In this document: positions 48,607 to 58,128 of the stretch, piece after piece
Layout of the letters: each line of letters begins with the position of its first letter
How positions within the stretch are numbered: position 1 is the first letter of the stretch
NCBI GenBank assembly: GCA_049840795.1
Contig: JASGJK010000007.1
Span: 1-64,000, forward strand
Direction: 5' to 3'
DNA length: 64,000 nucleotides
Origin: UPXZ01 sp049840795
Lineage (GTDB): Bacteria > Bacteroidota > Bacteroidia > Bacteroidales > Paludibacteraceae
Notes under the pieces: generated by a model
What the model saw: only the letters and a program-made list of their open reading frames with translations
Told to the model about the DNA's origin: nothing
Database searches by the model: none
Program-made: the position numbers and the translations under genes

Positions 48607-49731
48607 ATGATAAAATTTCTCGATTTACAAAAGATAAATGCTCTATACGCAGATGAAATAAAACTGGCTACTGAGCGAGTAATTGATAAGGGCTGGTATT
48701 TGCAAGGACAAGAAAACGAACGTTTTGAAGCAAATTATGCCCAATTTATTGGCACAAAGCATTGCATTGGCGTGGCTAATGGCTTGGACGCATTGAGGCT
48801 GATTTTGAAAGCATATATGGAAATGGGTGCGATGAGCGAGGGCGATGAAATAATCGTGCCTGCAAATACTTACATCGCCACTATATTGGCCATAACCGAC
48901 AACCGCTTAAAACCCGTATTTGTGGAGCCGGATATAACTTCGTATCAGATTGACGATACTTTGATAGAAGCATCCATAACACCGAGAACAAAAGCCGTTA
49001 TGATTGTCCATTTGTATGGACAATGCGCCTACACTGAAAAAATAGGCGAACTTTGTAAAAAATACAACTTAAAACTTATCGAAGATAACGCGCAGGCGCA
49101 CGGTTGTTTGTTCGATGGACATAAAACAGGTTCTTTGGGCGATGCGGCGGGACACAGCTTTTACCCCGGCAAAAACTTGGGTGCTTTGGGCGATGGCGGA
49201 GCCGTTACCACGGACAACGATGAGTTGGCAAAAACCTTGCGGGCATTGGCCAACTATGGTTCGACCCAAAAATACGTTTGCCAATATCAGGGATTAAACA
49301 GCCGTTTGGACGAAATTCAGGCGGCGATACTTGACGTAAAATTGAAGCACCTCGAAGAAGATACGGAGAAAAGAAGAAGCGTTGCCCGATATTATATCGA
49401 AAACATAAAACAGGCGGATATTATTTTGCCTCTTGTTACAGATTGGGATGCGCACGTATTTCATTTATTCCCCATACGTTGCAGCAGGCGGGACGAACTG
49501 CAAAACTACCTTGCCGAAAACGGCGTACAAACACTGATACATTATCCCATCCCGCCACACAAGCAAACTTGTTATTCTCAATACAACTCTTTGTTGCTAC
49601 CCGTTACCGAACAGATTCATAGAGAAGAGTTAAGTTTGCCCATCAGTCAGGTGATGACGGAAGATGAAGTTGAAAAAGTAGTGGAATTAATAAATAAATG
49701 GAACCCGAAATACGGAAGTTGGAAAAAATAA
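48607..49731 (+). CDS. fdtB: DegT/DnrJ/EryC1-type sugar aminotransferase (FdtB-like)
   Basis: An intact 374-residue PLP enzyme. IKFLDLQKINALYADEI is the typical start, GVANGLDALRLILKAY binds the cofactor phosphate, LIEDNAQAHG carries the Asp that pairs with the pyridine nitrogen, and HSFYPGKNLGALGDGGAV contains the Schiff-base Lys. SRLDEIQAAIL is also family-specific. FdtB aminates the 3-keto sugar with glutamate to dTDP-3-amino-3,6-dideoxyhexose. It completes the isomerase-acetylase-aminase set of this block. Confidence 0.9.
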   Translation: MIKFLDLQKINALYADEIKLATERVIDKGWYLQGQENERFEANYAQFIGTKHCIGVANGLDALRLILKAYMEMGAMSEGDEIIVPANTYIATILAITDNRLKPVFVEPDITSYQIDDTLIEASITPRTKAVMIVHLYGQCAYTEKIGELCKKYNLKLIEDNAQAHGCLFDGHKTGSLGDAAGHSFYPGKNLGALGDGGAVTTDNDELAKTLRALANYGSTQKYVCQYQGLNSRLDEIQAAILDVKLKHLEEDTEKRRSVARYYIENIKQADIILPLVTDWDAHVFHLFPIRCSRRDELQNYLAENGVQTLIHYPIPPHKQTCYSQYNSLLLPVTEQIHREELSLPISQVMTEDEVEKVVELINKWNPKYGSWKK

Positions 49732-49761
49732 AATAGTTGTTTTGAGTAAAATTGTGTTTAT

Positions 49762-50015
49762 TGGACCTTTTCCCGTTGAAATTCTCTAAAAAAGCTTCGA
49801 CTTTGAACCTTTTTATTTTGAAATTCCGCAAAAAAGGTTCAATTTTGGATCTTTTCCTGCTTCAAAATAGTTCAAAAAAGCTTCGACTTCAATACTTTTT
49901 ATTTTGAAACCCCTTGAAATACCTCCGATTTTGAACCTTTTTGTACCAAAATTCTTGCTTAAAGCTTCGCCTTTGAACAAAAAACATTCGAAATTCTCTG
50001 TATGAACTTCGGATG
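49762..50015. repeat. Degenerate tandem repeat, period about 42 bases
   Basis: Six imperfect units begin at 49762, 49804, 49846, 49890, 49932 and 49974, so the step is 42, 42, 44, 42 and 42. A typical unit runs TGAACCTTTTTATTTTGAAA, then ATTCCGC and AAAAAAGCTTCGACTT. The array fills the 49732-50057 gap between two convergent genes. All plus-strand frames are interrupted. It ends at the stop of the minus-strand gene 50058-50525. Confidence 0.65.
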
Positions 50016-50057
50016 CTTCGAAGGTCTTGAAGCCGAAATGCTTCGTAAACAGGTCAG

Positions 50058-50525
50058 TTAGGCTTTTTTTGATTTGGAACGATTATTAGGGAATCGGGCT
50101 TTTAAATCTTCGTAAACGGCTTTAGCTCCCGGAATGTCCCGTTTCGCGGCATCCTTTACCGAGTTATAGAACGATAACGATGAGATATAAGCTTCACTGC
50201 CTGCTACCATCATGGCGTCTTCTATGTTGTGCAATAGTTGAGTTACAATATTTACAACCGGGCGCAGGTTTTGATAGTCGTTGTAATCGATTATGAACTC
50301 GTCTGTGTTGAAATAAGCAGGTTTCAATTGAGGATTAGCTGTTAAATGCGTTTTGGTTTTTTCAACAAAAGTCAGGGTTTTATCGCCCAATTTAGCCAAT
50401 TCAGTACGTTCGGCAGGTGTCAGCGAAACGATATGAGGTTTGGCTAATTCTATAATTTCAGCAATTTTCTGATTGATCTGATCCAATACCTCTTTGGGGA
50501 TGGATGTATTATGAGTATTTGTCAT
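50058..50525 (-). CDS. Conserved hypothetical protein, helical
   Basis: A 155-residue cytoplasmic protein and the only minus-strand gene in the polysaccharide locus. It is almost all alpha-helical, rich in Lys, Glu and Ala, with a basic tail (NNRSKSKKA). Stretches such as EVLDQINQKIAEIIELAKPH, then YFNTDEFIIDYNDYQNLRPV and NIEDAMMVAGSEAY recall small hypothetical proteins of Bacteroidetes, but I know no function. No membrane span or signal is visible. Its 3' end borders a tandem repeat array. It separates the fdt block from the fucosyltransferase block. Confidence 0.65.
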   Translation of the reverse strand: MTNTHNTSIPKEVLDQINQKIAEIIELAKPHIVSLTPAERTELAKLGDKTLTFVEKTKTHLTANPQLKPAYFNTDEFIIDYNDYQNLRPVVNIVTQLLHNIEDAMMVAGSEAYISSLSFYNSVKDAAKRDIPGAKAVYEDLKARFPNNRSKSKKA

Positions 50526-50874
50526 AATTTAAAATTTTATGTTAACTTTGGCAATTATATTATTTTTCAGGGAATAATATTTGCCCGCTACTAATGCCCT
50601 GATACTGAAGACTTAGTAACGGACTGATTTGTACCAGAGTAAAATCTCCACGCTAAAAGCTGAAAAGAACCAAAGCCTACGGATGCAGCTTTGAAAGAAA
50701 GGTTGATATGTGTAGCCAAGGCGGTCATAAACAAAAGAAAAACAGAGGTAAGGTTAAATGTATTAGAAGTTTATATTCTTTTTTCGATATGAAATAAGCC
50801 AAAGGTATAAAATATATTTTGAAATAACAATACAGAGATAGATTTTTTTGAACGAGTAATAAAAAAGTAACCGA
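50526..50874. other. Gap with no recognised gene
   Basis: The stretch is AT-rich with a moderately GC-richer part at about 50640-50740 (ACGGATGCAGCTTTGAAAG) that could be a transcribed leader or decayed sequence. I see no convincing reading frame, hairpin or promoter on either strand. Confidence 0.4.
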
Positions 50875-51123
50875 ATGAATAATGACAGGATTTATCTGCC
50901 GGGATTAAACGGACTCAGGGCGCCGGCCACTCTTACTGTGTTGATATCTCATATTTTTTTATCAATTTTTGGTAATTGGGGCTTGCCGATGGGATTGCCT
51001 TATTTTTTGTAATTAGCAGTTTTCTTATTACTTGTTTTAAGTAGTTCTAAAATTAAAGAACCATTTTATCGTTGTAAGAAGTTTAAATTCATTATATCAA
51101 TAAAAGCAGAACAATATCATTAA
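50875..51123 (+). pseudogene. Internally deleted acyltransferase family 3 (OafA-like) remnant
   Basis: ATG 50875 opens YLPGLNGLRAPATLTVLIS, the typical start of an acyltransferase 3 protein and close to the intact gene at 52885 (IYIPGLNGLRSVAALSVL). After about 45 codons and a TAA (51010) the frame goes on with SSSKIKEPFYRCKKFKF, which resembles the basic C-terminal end of that family. The 250 or so residues between are missing. The active-site His of the first span survives (LISH). Confidence 0.65.
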
Positions 51124-51148
51124 AATTTACAATAAACTCATTTAATCG

Positions 51149-51994
51149 ATGACAAAAAACATTGCCATATTAATGACTGTACACAATCGCCGTAATAAAA
51201 CGTTGGAGTGTTTATCGTCATTATATGCTTCTACGCTGCCAGCGGAATATAAGTTTAGCGTATTTTTGGTAAATGATGGATGTACCGATGGCACTAAAGA
51301 AGCGATAGAGGAAAGCTATCCAGACGTAACTATAATACAAGGCAATGGAAACCTGTTTTGGAATAGGGGAATGCGTTTAGCTTGGCAAACGGCAGTATTC
51401 GCGTTTGATTTCGATTATTATGTTTGGTTTAACGATGATGTTATTTTGTACAATAATGCTTTGATAGATTTAATTCAAAGTGCAGAAGGCACGAATAATG
51501 AAGCGATGGTTTGTGGTACTACTTGCTCAACTGATGAACCAACTCATATAACCTACGGTGGTCGAATCAGAAAAACAGGAATTATTCAACCCAATGGTCA
51601 CTTACAATCCTGTGATTGCTGCAACGGCCAGCTCTGTTTAATTCCGAAGAAAGTTTATAAAGTAATGGGTATGAACGACCCACTATTTCACCACGGATTT
51701 GGAGATTGGGATTATGGTTTTAGAGCTAAGAAGAAAAACATTGATATATTGGTAGCTCCCCGTCTTTCGGGTACCTGTGATGAAAATAGCAATGATACGT
51801 TCCCTCCTTATCTGAATCCAAATTACACGTTGAGAAGGAGATTGAAAATATTATACTCACCAACAGGGAAAAATCCTTATCAGACCTTTGTGTACACATA
51901 CCGTCATAATAGCCTGATTAGTGCACTGATTACCTATATTATGTTACATATTGAGGTCTTTTTTATTAGCATTAATTCAAAAAATAACAAATGA
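51149..51994 (+). CDS. Glycosyltransferase family 2 (rhamnosyltransferase-like)
   Basis: A 281-residue GT2 enzyme. IAILMTVHNRRNKTLECLSS, then VFLVNDGCTDGTKEAIE and GNGNLFWNRGMRLAWQ are typical of the WsaF/RfbF-like rhamnosyl branch, and VWFNDDVILYNNAL carries the NDD metal site. GFGDWDYGFRAKKKNIDILV completes the family pattern. It overlaps the fucosyltransferase gene by 4 bases. Donor sugar is uncertain. Confidence 0.86.
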   Translation: MTKNIAILMTVHNRRNKTLECLSSLYASTLPAEYKFSVFLVNDGCTDGTKEAIEESYPDVTIIQGNGNLFWNRGMRLAWQTAVFAFDFDYYVWFNDDVILYNNALIDLIQSAEGTNNEAMVCGTTCSTDEPTHITYGGRIRKTGIIQPNGHLQSCDCCNGQLCLIPKKVYKVMGMNDPLFHHGFGDWDYGFRAKKKNIDILVAPRLSGTCDENSNDTFPPYLNPNYTLRRRLKILYSPTGKNPYQTFVYTYRHNSLISALITYIMLHIEVFFISINSKNNK

Positions 51995-52884
51995 AATACG
52001 TAGCACTTACAGGTGGCTTGGGAAACCAAATGTTTATATACGCTTTTTGTGAAGAATTACGGGCTCGTGGTCATAAAACTGCTTTGTTTGTACAGCACCG
52101 GATCAATTCTAAAAAATACGGACACCAAGGCGTATGAATTGGAAAAATTATTCCAGATCCAGCCATATTCCGGTCGTTGTTCCAAATTTTATGTGTTTTT
52201 GATTCGTATATATAGCCAATTGTTACGATTCTTTCCGACTCGTATGCGTGCCAATGCTTTTTTGTTGATTGGCGTACGGGTTGTGATGATGGATGAAAAG
52301 TTTATATATTATCCGGAAGTGTTTCAATCTCGATGCAGTCAGGAACTTTATCGGGGAACGTGGCAAAGCCCCCGCTATTTTGAACACGCTGTTGAAATTC
52401 TTCGGAAACAATTTGTATTTAATACTACTTTACTAAACTCGGTTACGCGTGCATACACACACCAAATGGCAGATTACAATAGTGTCAGCATTCATATTCT
52501 GTCGAGGAGATTATCTGAGTGATCGGTATGTGAATGGTTTTGCAGGCGTATGTACAGCAGAATATTTATGAAAACGCAGTAAAATATATCAAAGATACAG
52601 TAGGAAAAGTTAGGTTTTATGTGTTTTCCGATGACCCTGAATGGGTAAATACAAATTTTGGATTAGAAAATGCCGTTTACGTACAACACAATACAGACTC
52701 CGATTCGTGGCAGGATATGTATTTGATGAGTCAGTGTAAACATAATATAATAGCCAATAGCAGTTTCAGCTGGTGGGGAGCTTGGTTAAATGCCAATCCT
52801 GCTAAAATTGTGATTGCACCCCGAAAATGGTGGAGGTTATTTGACAAAGATGATGTAGTACCATCGGAATGGATACGATTGTGA
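51991..52884 (+). pseudogene. GT11 alpha-1,2-fucosyltransferase (three single-base breaks)
   Basis: Pieces in three frames form a full GT11 enzyme of about 297 residues. The start MKYVALTGGLGNQMFIYAF is the family signature. Extra bases lie near 52125 (after KKYGHQG), near 52500, and in the TTT near 52556. Dropping a T at 52500 turns the middle break into HIRRGDYL, the GDP-fucose-binding HxRRGDY motif. The C-terminal part keeps VFSDDPEWV and ANSSFSWWGAWLN. All three are single-base insertions, so sequencing error is likelier than decay. The enzyme would use GDP-L-fucose made by gmd/fcl at the start of the locus. Confidence 0.85.
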
Positions 52885-53925
52885 ATGAATAATAATATAT
52901 ATATACCCGGATTAAATGGTTTGCGGAGTGTGGCTGCATTGTCTGTTTTAGCGTGTCATCTTTTATATATGAATATTGGTGAACGATTCATCGTGGATTG
53001 GAGTATTGCGCATTATGCTGTAACTATGTTTTTTGTTATTAGCGGATTTTTAATAACATATCTTTTATTACAGGAAAAAACGAAAAAAGGGAATGTGGAT
53101 ATTCCTAAATTCTATTTTAGAAGGATATTGAGAATATGGCCAATCTATTTTATTTATATTATTTTTTCAGCTATTACAATGGCAATTGATGGGCAATTCA
53201 AAGAATTTAGAACAACATCTTTATTCTGTTTCTTGTTTATTTCCGGGAATTTTATATCGTTTTTTTCTGACAAGGGACCTAAATTAATAGAGCACTTTTG
53301 GAGTATTGGTGTGGAAGAACAATTCTATTTGTTTTGGCCATGGAGTGTTAAAATTGGACATAATGCAAAAAAAATATCTATTTTTACTCTATTTTGTATT
53401 TTTATTTACATTGGTATTAAATTGATAATATATAAACTTATTGGACCTGAAAGTAGTATTTATCAATTTGTAAAGCAAACTAGATTTGATTGTATGCTTA
53501 TAGGTGCCTTGGGCGCTTTTATCTATCATAAAAGACACACACTACTTCTTAAAATATTATCAAATAAAATGTTACAGTTAATATCCTGGAGTTTTTATTT
53601 TTTGCAGGGTTTTAATTTGATTTATTTTCCAATTTTTTTTGCACATGAAGCTGTTGCAATTGCAACGTTGGTTTTGGTTATTGGTCAAATACATAATCCT
53701 TTGCTTAGTTTAGAGTTGCCAGTTTTTAACTTTTTGGGTAAAATCTCATACGGAGTTTATGTGATTCACCCATTGGTGTTGTATGTTTCTGCAAAATTTT
53801 TTCTGCACTTTCATATAAATATATGGCTGAAATGGGCTTTGTTTTCTTTGATTGTAACTTTTTTCACAATACTTATAGCGTGGTTATCATATACCTATTT
53901 TGAAAGTTTTTTCCTTAAATTTTAA
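52885..53925 (+). CDS. Acyltransferase family 3 (OafA-like) membrane protein
   Basis: A 346-residue protein with about ten spans. IYIPGLNGLRSVAALSVLAC and the active-site His in CHLLY, then MFFVISGFLITYLLL, KFYFRRILRIWPIYF and HFWSIGVEEQFYLFWP are standard motifs. It probably O-acetylates the glycan at the membrane. It begins directly after the fucosyltransferase stop. The stop at 53925 may be early: a slip would add KERF-like basic sequence up to about 53968, as in the related remnant at 50875. Confidence 0.88.
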   Translation: MNNNIYIPGLNGLRSVAALSVLACHLLYMNIGERFIVDWSIAHYAVTMFFVISGFLITYLLLQEKTKKGNVDIPKFYFRRILRIWPIYFIYIIFSAITMAIDGQFKEFRTTSLFCFLFISGNFISFFSDKGPKLIEHFWSIGVEEQFYLFWPWSVKIGHNAKKISIFTLFCIFIYIGIKLIIYKLIGPESSIYQFVKQTRFDCMLIGALGAFIYHKRHTLLLKILSNKMLQLISWSFYFLQGFNLIYFPIFFAHEAVAIATLVLVIGQIHNPLLSLELPVFNFLGKISYGVYVIHPLVLYVSAKFFLHFHINIWLKWALFSLIVTFFTILIAWLSYTYFESFFLKF

Positions 53926-53984
53926 AGAGCGATTTACCGTTATAAACAGTTCAAATACAAAATTATGATTTAGATTGTTTTGTT

Positions 53985-54962
53985 ATGTTTTCAGTCATTA
54001 TACCCCTCTACAACAAAGCGCCTTATATCGAAAAAGCCATTCGTTCGGTGCTGTCTCAGACTTACAAAAAGTTTGAACTCATTGTCATCGACGATGGGAG
54101 CACCGATATTGCATCCCCCAAAGCCTCTGTAGGGGGCGTAATGCTCTCGTATTCCGACGTTGAGAAAATGATTGGAGAGAAGGGGATGCTAATAAGACAA
54201 CTCAATCAGGGAGTGAGTAGAACAAGAAACAACGGTGTGAAATTAGCAAAATACGATTATATTGCCTTCCTTGATGCCGACGACTGGTGGGCGCCAAACT
54301 ATTTGGAAGAGATGAAAAAACTGATAGAGGAATTTCCACAAGCGGGAATTTACGGAAGCAGTTATTACAAAGTAAAAAACGGAAAATATATTCCGGCAAA
54401 AATAGGCGTGGAGTCGGGCTTTGAAAAGGGTATCATTAATTATTTCAAAGTCTACGCCAACACAATGTGGATGCCTTTATGTACAGGAACTGTTATTATT
54501 CCTAAGAAAATTTTTAACGAAGAAAACGGTTTTAAACCGCCACTTAAATTGGGTGAGGATTTTGATTTATGGGTAAGGATTGCCTTAAAATATCCGATGG
54601 CTCTTTTAAATAAACCGTTGGCATATTATAATCAGGACGTGGAATTGCAAAACAGAGCAGTAGTCGGGCACAAGTTTTACAAGGCGGAAGAACATATGCT
54701 TTTTACGCATTACGGGGACTTAATGAAAGACAACGATTTTAAGTATCTGTTTGATGTGCTGGCATTATACGGACTGTTGCCTTATTATTTGAATAATGTA
54801 CATAAAGCCGAAGTAAAACAGATATTGGAGCATGTGGAATGGGAGAAGCACGAAAAGAAATACTTATGGTATTATAAGCGACTGCCTAGACAGATTGTAA
54901 AAAATTATTTTGAGTGGATGAAAATTGGTGCAAAAATAAAGAGGAGTATTAGAAAAAAATAA
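53985..54962 (+). CDS. Glycosyltransferase family 2 with palindromic in-frame insert
   Basis: A 325-residue GT-A enzyme. FSVIIPLYNKAPYIEKAIRS, ELIVIDDGSTD and LNQGVSRTRNNG, then FLDADDWW are standard. Between DDGSTD and the expected LSYSD strand lies IASPKASVGGVM, encoded by 54111-54140, where CCCCC and GGGGG form a hairpin. This looks like a small palindromic repeat inserted in frame. The rest (CTGTVIIPKKIF, LGEDFDLWVRIA) is normal, so the enzyme may still work. Confidence 0.86.
   Translation: MFSVIIPLYNKAPYIEKAIRSVLSQTYKKFELIVIDDGSTDIASPKASVGGVMLSYSDVEKMIGEKGMLIRQLNQGVSRTRNNGVKLAKYDYIAFLDADDWWAPNYLEEMKKLIEEFPQAGIYGSSYYKVKNGKYIPAKIGVESGFEKGIINYFKVYANTMWMPLCTGTVIIPKKIFNEENGFKPPLKLGEDFDLWVRIALKYPMALLNKPLAYYNQDVELQNRAVVGHKFYKAEEHMLFTHYGDLMKDNDFKYLFDVLALYGLLPYYLNNVHKAEVKQILEHVEWEKHEKKYLWYYKRLPRQIVKNYFEWMKIGAKIKRSIRKK
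54111..54140. repeat. Palindromic insert inside a GT2 gene
   Basis: CCCCCAAAGCCTCTGTAGGG begins at 54115 and is closed by GGGGG, forming a stem of five G-C pairs. Its GC content is far above that of the surrounding gene. It encodes SPKASVGG. Confidence 0.45.
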
Positions 54963-54964
54963 CA

Positions 54965-54994
54965 CAGAGTTCCACTGTGGAATACATTGTGTAA
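54965..54994. repeat. Short inverted repeat between two transferase genes
   Basis: ACAGAGTTCCACTGTGGAAT contains the inverted pair TTCCAC/GTGGAA, and outer ACACAG-type and TGTGT ends flank it. It resembles the CACAGAGT units at 56225-56320. Confidence 0.4.
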
Positions 54995-55004
54995 CTATAA
55001 AAAG

Positions 55005-56101
55005 ATGAAAATAGCATTCTTATTTGGTTCATTAAATTGTGGTGGTACCGAAACCCTGCTGCTGGATGTTTGTCGCAATCTTAGTAAAGATGATTTCGAT
55101 GCCATCGGCGTGTATCGGAAGGAAGGAATTTTGGAAACAGCATTTGTTGAATCTGACATTCCATTTTTTAAATTAACATCAAGAAAGAATAAAATTGTAT
55201 ATCTGTGGAAGCTCCGCACACTCCTTAACGCTCAAAAGGTAGATATCGTCCATGCACAGCAGCCCATCGATGCACTGTACGCGAAAATAGCCTGCCTTTT
55301 TATCAATAAGAAAATCATACTGACCTTTCACGGATTTGACTTCACTTCTGGAAATAAATTGATAAAATTTATTATCAAACGTACCGATTGCAACATCTTT
55401 GTCAGTGAATATCAAAAGAATTACTATATCTCAAAATATAAACTCACCCAACAGGCGCAATCGGTAGTGTATAATGGTATTGACTTCAGCAAACTAAACT
55501 TGTCGGACGTTAGGGATGCAAGCAAAACACTGAAAAATGAACTTCATTTAAACAGCAAGGATACTTTGTTGCTGGGTATGGTGGGGAATTTTAATGACGT
55601 AAGGGATCAGTATACCGTGTGTAAATTTCTGAAATTATTGGATGAAAAAGGACTGGACTTTCGTTTTGTATTTGTAGGTAAACGAATAGGACAAATACCT
55701 GAAAGATACGACCGGTGTGTGGATTTTTGCAATGAAAACCAATTGAATCATAAAGTATCGTTTTTAGGAATAAGAAACGATGTGCCTGAAATACTGTCAG
55801 AATTAGATGTTTTTATTTATTCCACCGAACACGATACGTTTGGCATAGCTGTTGCAGAGGCGATGGCTGCCGGGTTCTGGTGTTGGTAAACGACTGGGAA
55901 GTGATGAAAGAAATAACCGAAAACGGAACATTGGCTACCCTGTATAAAACAAAAAACGAAAATGATTTACTTGAAAAATTTATAGTATATTTGCACAACA
56001 AAGAAACATACAAACAAAAAGCCGAACAAACCGCTGATTTAATTAAGAAAAAATACAGTATACAACAACATATTAAAAGATTAAAAGAAGAAATATTATA
56101 A
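55005..56101 (+). CDS. Glycosyltransferase family 4 (frameshifted)
   Basis: Two frames give a GT-B enzyme of about 365 residues. I use ATG 55005 (MKIAFLFGSLNCGGTETLLL) because the upstream TTG lies in a repeat. The N-terminal domain has VDIVHAQQPIDALYAKI; the C-terminal has VFVGKRIGQIPERYD, FLGIRNDVPEILSELDVFIY and the E(x7)E motif HDTFGIAVAEAMAAG. A T is missing near 55876, after which the second frame continues VLVNDWEVMKEI. This is a retaining transferase acting at the cytoplasmic face. Confidence 0.83.
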
Positions 56102-56224
56102 GCTATAAGTTATGATTTTACTGTAAGAATGGCGAGGTTATGCTTTTTTTACTTTTTATATTTATGAATACCATATATTTACCTGTAAAAATGTAATTAC
56201 TTGATTATTTAAAAAAACGTTGAT

Positions 56225-56320
56225 TTCACAGAGTTTCACGATGTACTCACGATGTTGCACAGAGTCTCTTTAAACATTCAGTAACTCTGTGTATCACACT
56301 GTAATACTCTGTACCACTTT
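56225..56320. repeat. Hairpin repeat family of CACAGAGT units
   Basis: TCACAGAGTTTCACGATG at 56225 and a second CACAGAGTCT at about 56258 face GTAACTCTGTGTATCAC and TACTCTGTACCAC (to about 56320). The 56102-56648 gap has no gene; it holds this element and the nested element at 56395. Confidence 0.55.
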
Positions 56321-56394
56321 TCTTCTATTTTTGGCATCATTTTAAAATGTTTAGGTGCAACATCCGAAATTCATATTGTCTTTTAACTTTATAT

Positions 56395-56606
56395 GATTAT
56401 CCGTAAAGTGACCTAAAAATTAATTGCCACGCCTTTTAAGGCGTGGATCCAATATTTGCAATGAAAATGGCTTTAGCCTAAATATATGATTATGTCTATA
56501 GATTTATGCTAAATTTGGGCTGAAGCCCACAAATTACTATTTTGTAATCCACGCCTTTTAAGGCGTGGTAATTGAAGAAATATACTATGTTGCTTTGCGG
56601 ATAATC
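56395..56606. mobile_element. Inverted-repeat-bounded element with nested palindromes (MITE/REP-like)
   Basis: GATTATCCGTAAAG (56395-56408) and CTTTGCGGATAATC (56593-56606) are inverted with one mismatch. Just outside, CTTTTAACTTTA occurs on both sides (56380-56391 and 56606-56617), like a target duplication. Inside, CCACGCCTTTTAAGGCGTGG occurs twice (56427-56446, 56549-56568) and frames two shorter stems, GGCTTTAGCC (56469) and GGGCTGAAGCCC (56517). The end sequence recurs beside the IS1595 remnant at 25372. It carries no gene, so it would need a transposase in trans. Confidence 0.55.
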
Positions 56607-56648
56607 TTTTAACTTTACAAACTTTTACACGTTTACACAAAATAAAAA

Positions 56649-58049
56649 ATGCTCAACTACTTTCCTAAATATTTTACCAACAAAGCTATTGCGTTATATA
56701 TTATCGCATTAGTTGCTGTATCCGTTGTCTATTTACAGTTTTCAATGTCGTGGTATATTTTCTTAATTGGCGCCGTACAAGTAATAGGCTTTTTTTATAC
56801 AGCTAACTATTTAACAAAAAAATGGTCTAATTTATCATCAAAAACATATACTAATAAGCTTTTTTATAATAGTCTTATCATTCGTATTGTGTGGACTGTT
56901 TTTAGCTATTTTTTATATATCAGCTTAACCGGCATACCATTTGAATACAGTGCTGGTGATTCTCTATACTATCATTCTACTGCCGTCAGCATCTCACAAG
57001 AAGGATTTAGTTCACTTCATAGTATATTCGTAGATATTGGTATCTCTGATACAGGTTATAGCACGTACTTAAGTGCGATTTATATGATTTTCGGGTCTGA
57101 CAATATTATTATTCCCAGATTATTAAAGGCTGTATGGGGAGCCTGGACGGCTGTTCTTGTTTACAAAATAGCAACGAGAAATTTTGGAGAAACGACCGGA
57201 AAGATTGCCGGGATATTAACTATGTTGATGCCTAATTTAATTTTTTATTGCGGGTTACACTTAAAAGAGGTTGAGATGCTTTTTTTGGCAACTGCATTTA
57301 TTGAACGTACCGACTTGCAATTACGATCAAAAAAAAATAAACATTACCAATGTTGCAATATCTATTTTATTGGTAGTAATTATGTTTACTTTTAGAACAG
57401 CATTAGGTCTGACAGCACATATTGCTTTGGTCACAACCTTAGTGGTTTTTCTTCTCAAAAATATCTCGGATTTGGACAACGCTTTATCTTGGGGCTTTGG
57501 GTTGCTGTTGCTATCGCTTTTTTTATGGGAGGAAAAATATCTTCCGAAGTAGAGCAGCTATGGGAAGAATAAAAGTAGAAATCAGAAAGGTTCAATGGAA
57601 TGGCGTGTGACGCGTGTAGATGGAAATAAATACGCAGTAAAGTACATTTTACGGCAATTTTTGCACCGGCAATTTTTATAATTCCAGTGCGAACAATGGT
57701 CAATATACAAACGCAAATTAACCAACAGTTAATTAATGGGGGTAATTTGATAAATAGATTTTGGCTTTTTTTGTTTTTGTTGCATTTATTTGGATAATAA
57801 GAAATAAAAAATGGCGTGACTTTCACTGATTGGAGCTTTTTTGCTCGGATGGTTAGCGGTAATAGCGACGAGTGCATTTGCACAGTCCGAGCGATTTCAT
57901 CAACCGGCATTACCTTTTTTTCTTATATTTGCCGCATTTGGAATAACTAAGTTAACGAACAAGGCAAAACCGATTTATTTAGCTTATTTAGTAGTGCTGT
58001 TTTTATAATAACAGCCGGAACTGGTTTAGGTTGGCAGGAAGAGGAATAG
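56649..58049 (+). pseudogene. Multi-span GT-C/PMT-like membrane protein, many frameshifts
   Basis: The first 220 codons are clean: several spans, the loop GIPFEYSAGDSLYYHS, then IVDIGISDTG-like acidic sequence and LLKAVWGAWTAVLVYKIA, consistent with a dolichyl-phosphate-mannose-type membrane glycosyltransferase. From about 57330 at least six single-base slips follow (A run at 57330, GGCTTTGGG near 57500, near 57560, 57645, 57770 and 58010). Reading across them gives INITNVAISILLVV, AVAIAFFMGGKISSEVEQLW, PVRTMVNIQTQINQQL, SERFHQPALPFFLIFAAFGI and an end WQEEE at 58049. Family assignment is tentative. Confidence 0.6.
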
Positions 58050-58128
58050 GGTGTAAAGGTAATATATAAAGGTGTAAACCAGACTGTGCAAACAAATACT
58101 AAACGCTAAACAATCACTAATCACTAAA

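Noticed and set aside
49762..50015. 42-base array as a CRISPR
   Set aside because: Units are adjacent and imperfect with no unique spacers, and no cas gene is present.
50526..50874. Small RNA gene in the GC-richer part near 50640-50740
   Set aside because: No promoter, stable stem or terminator was visible.
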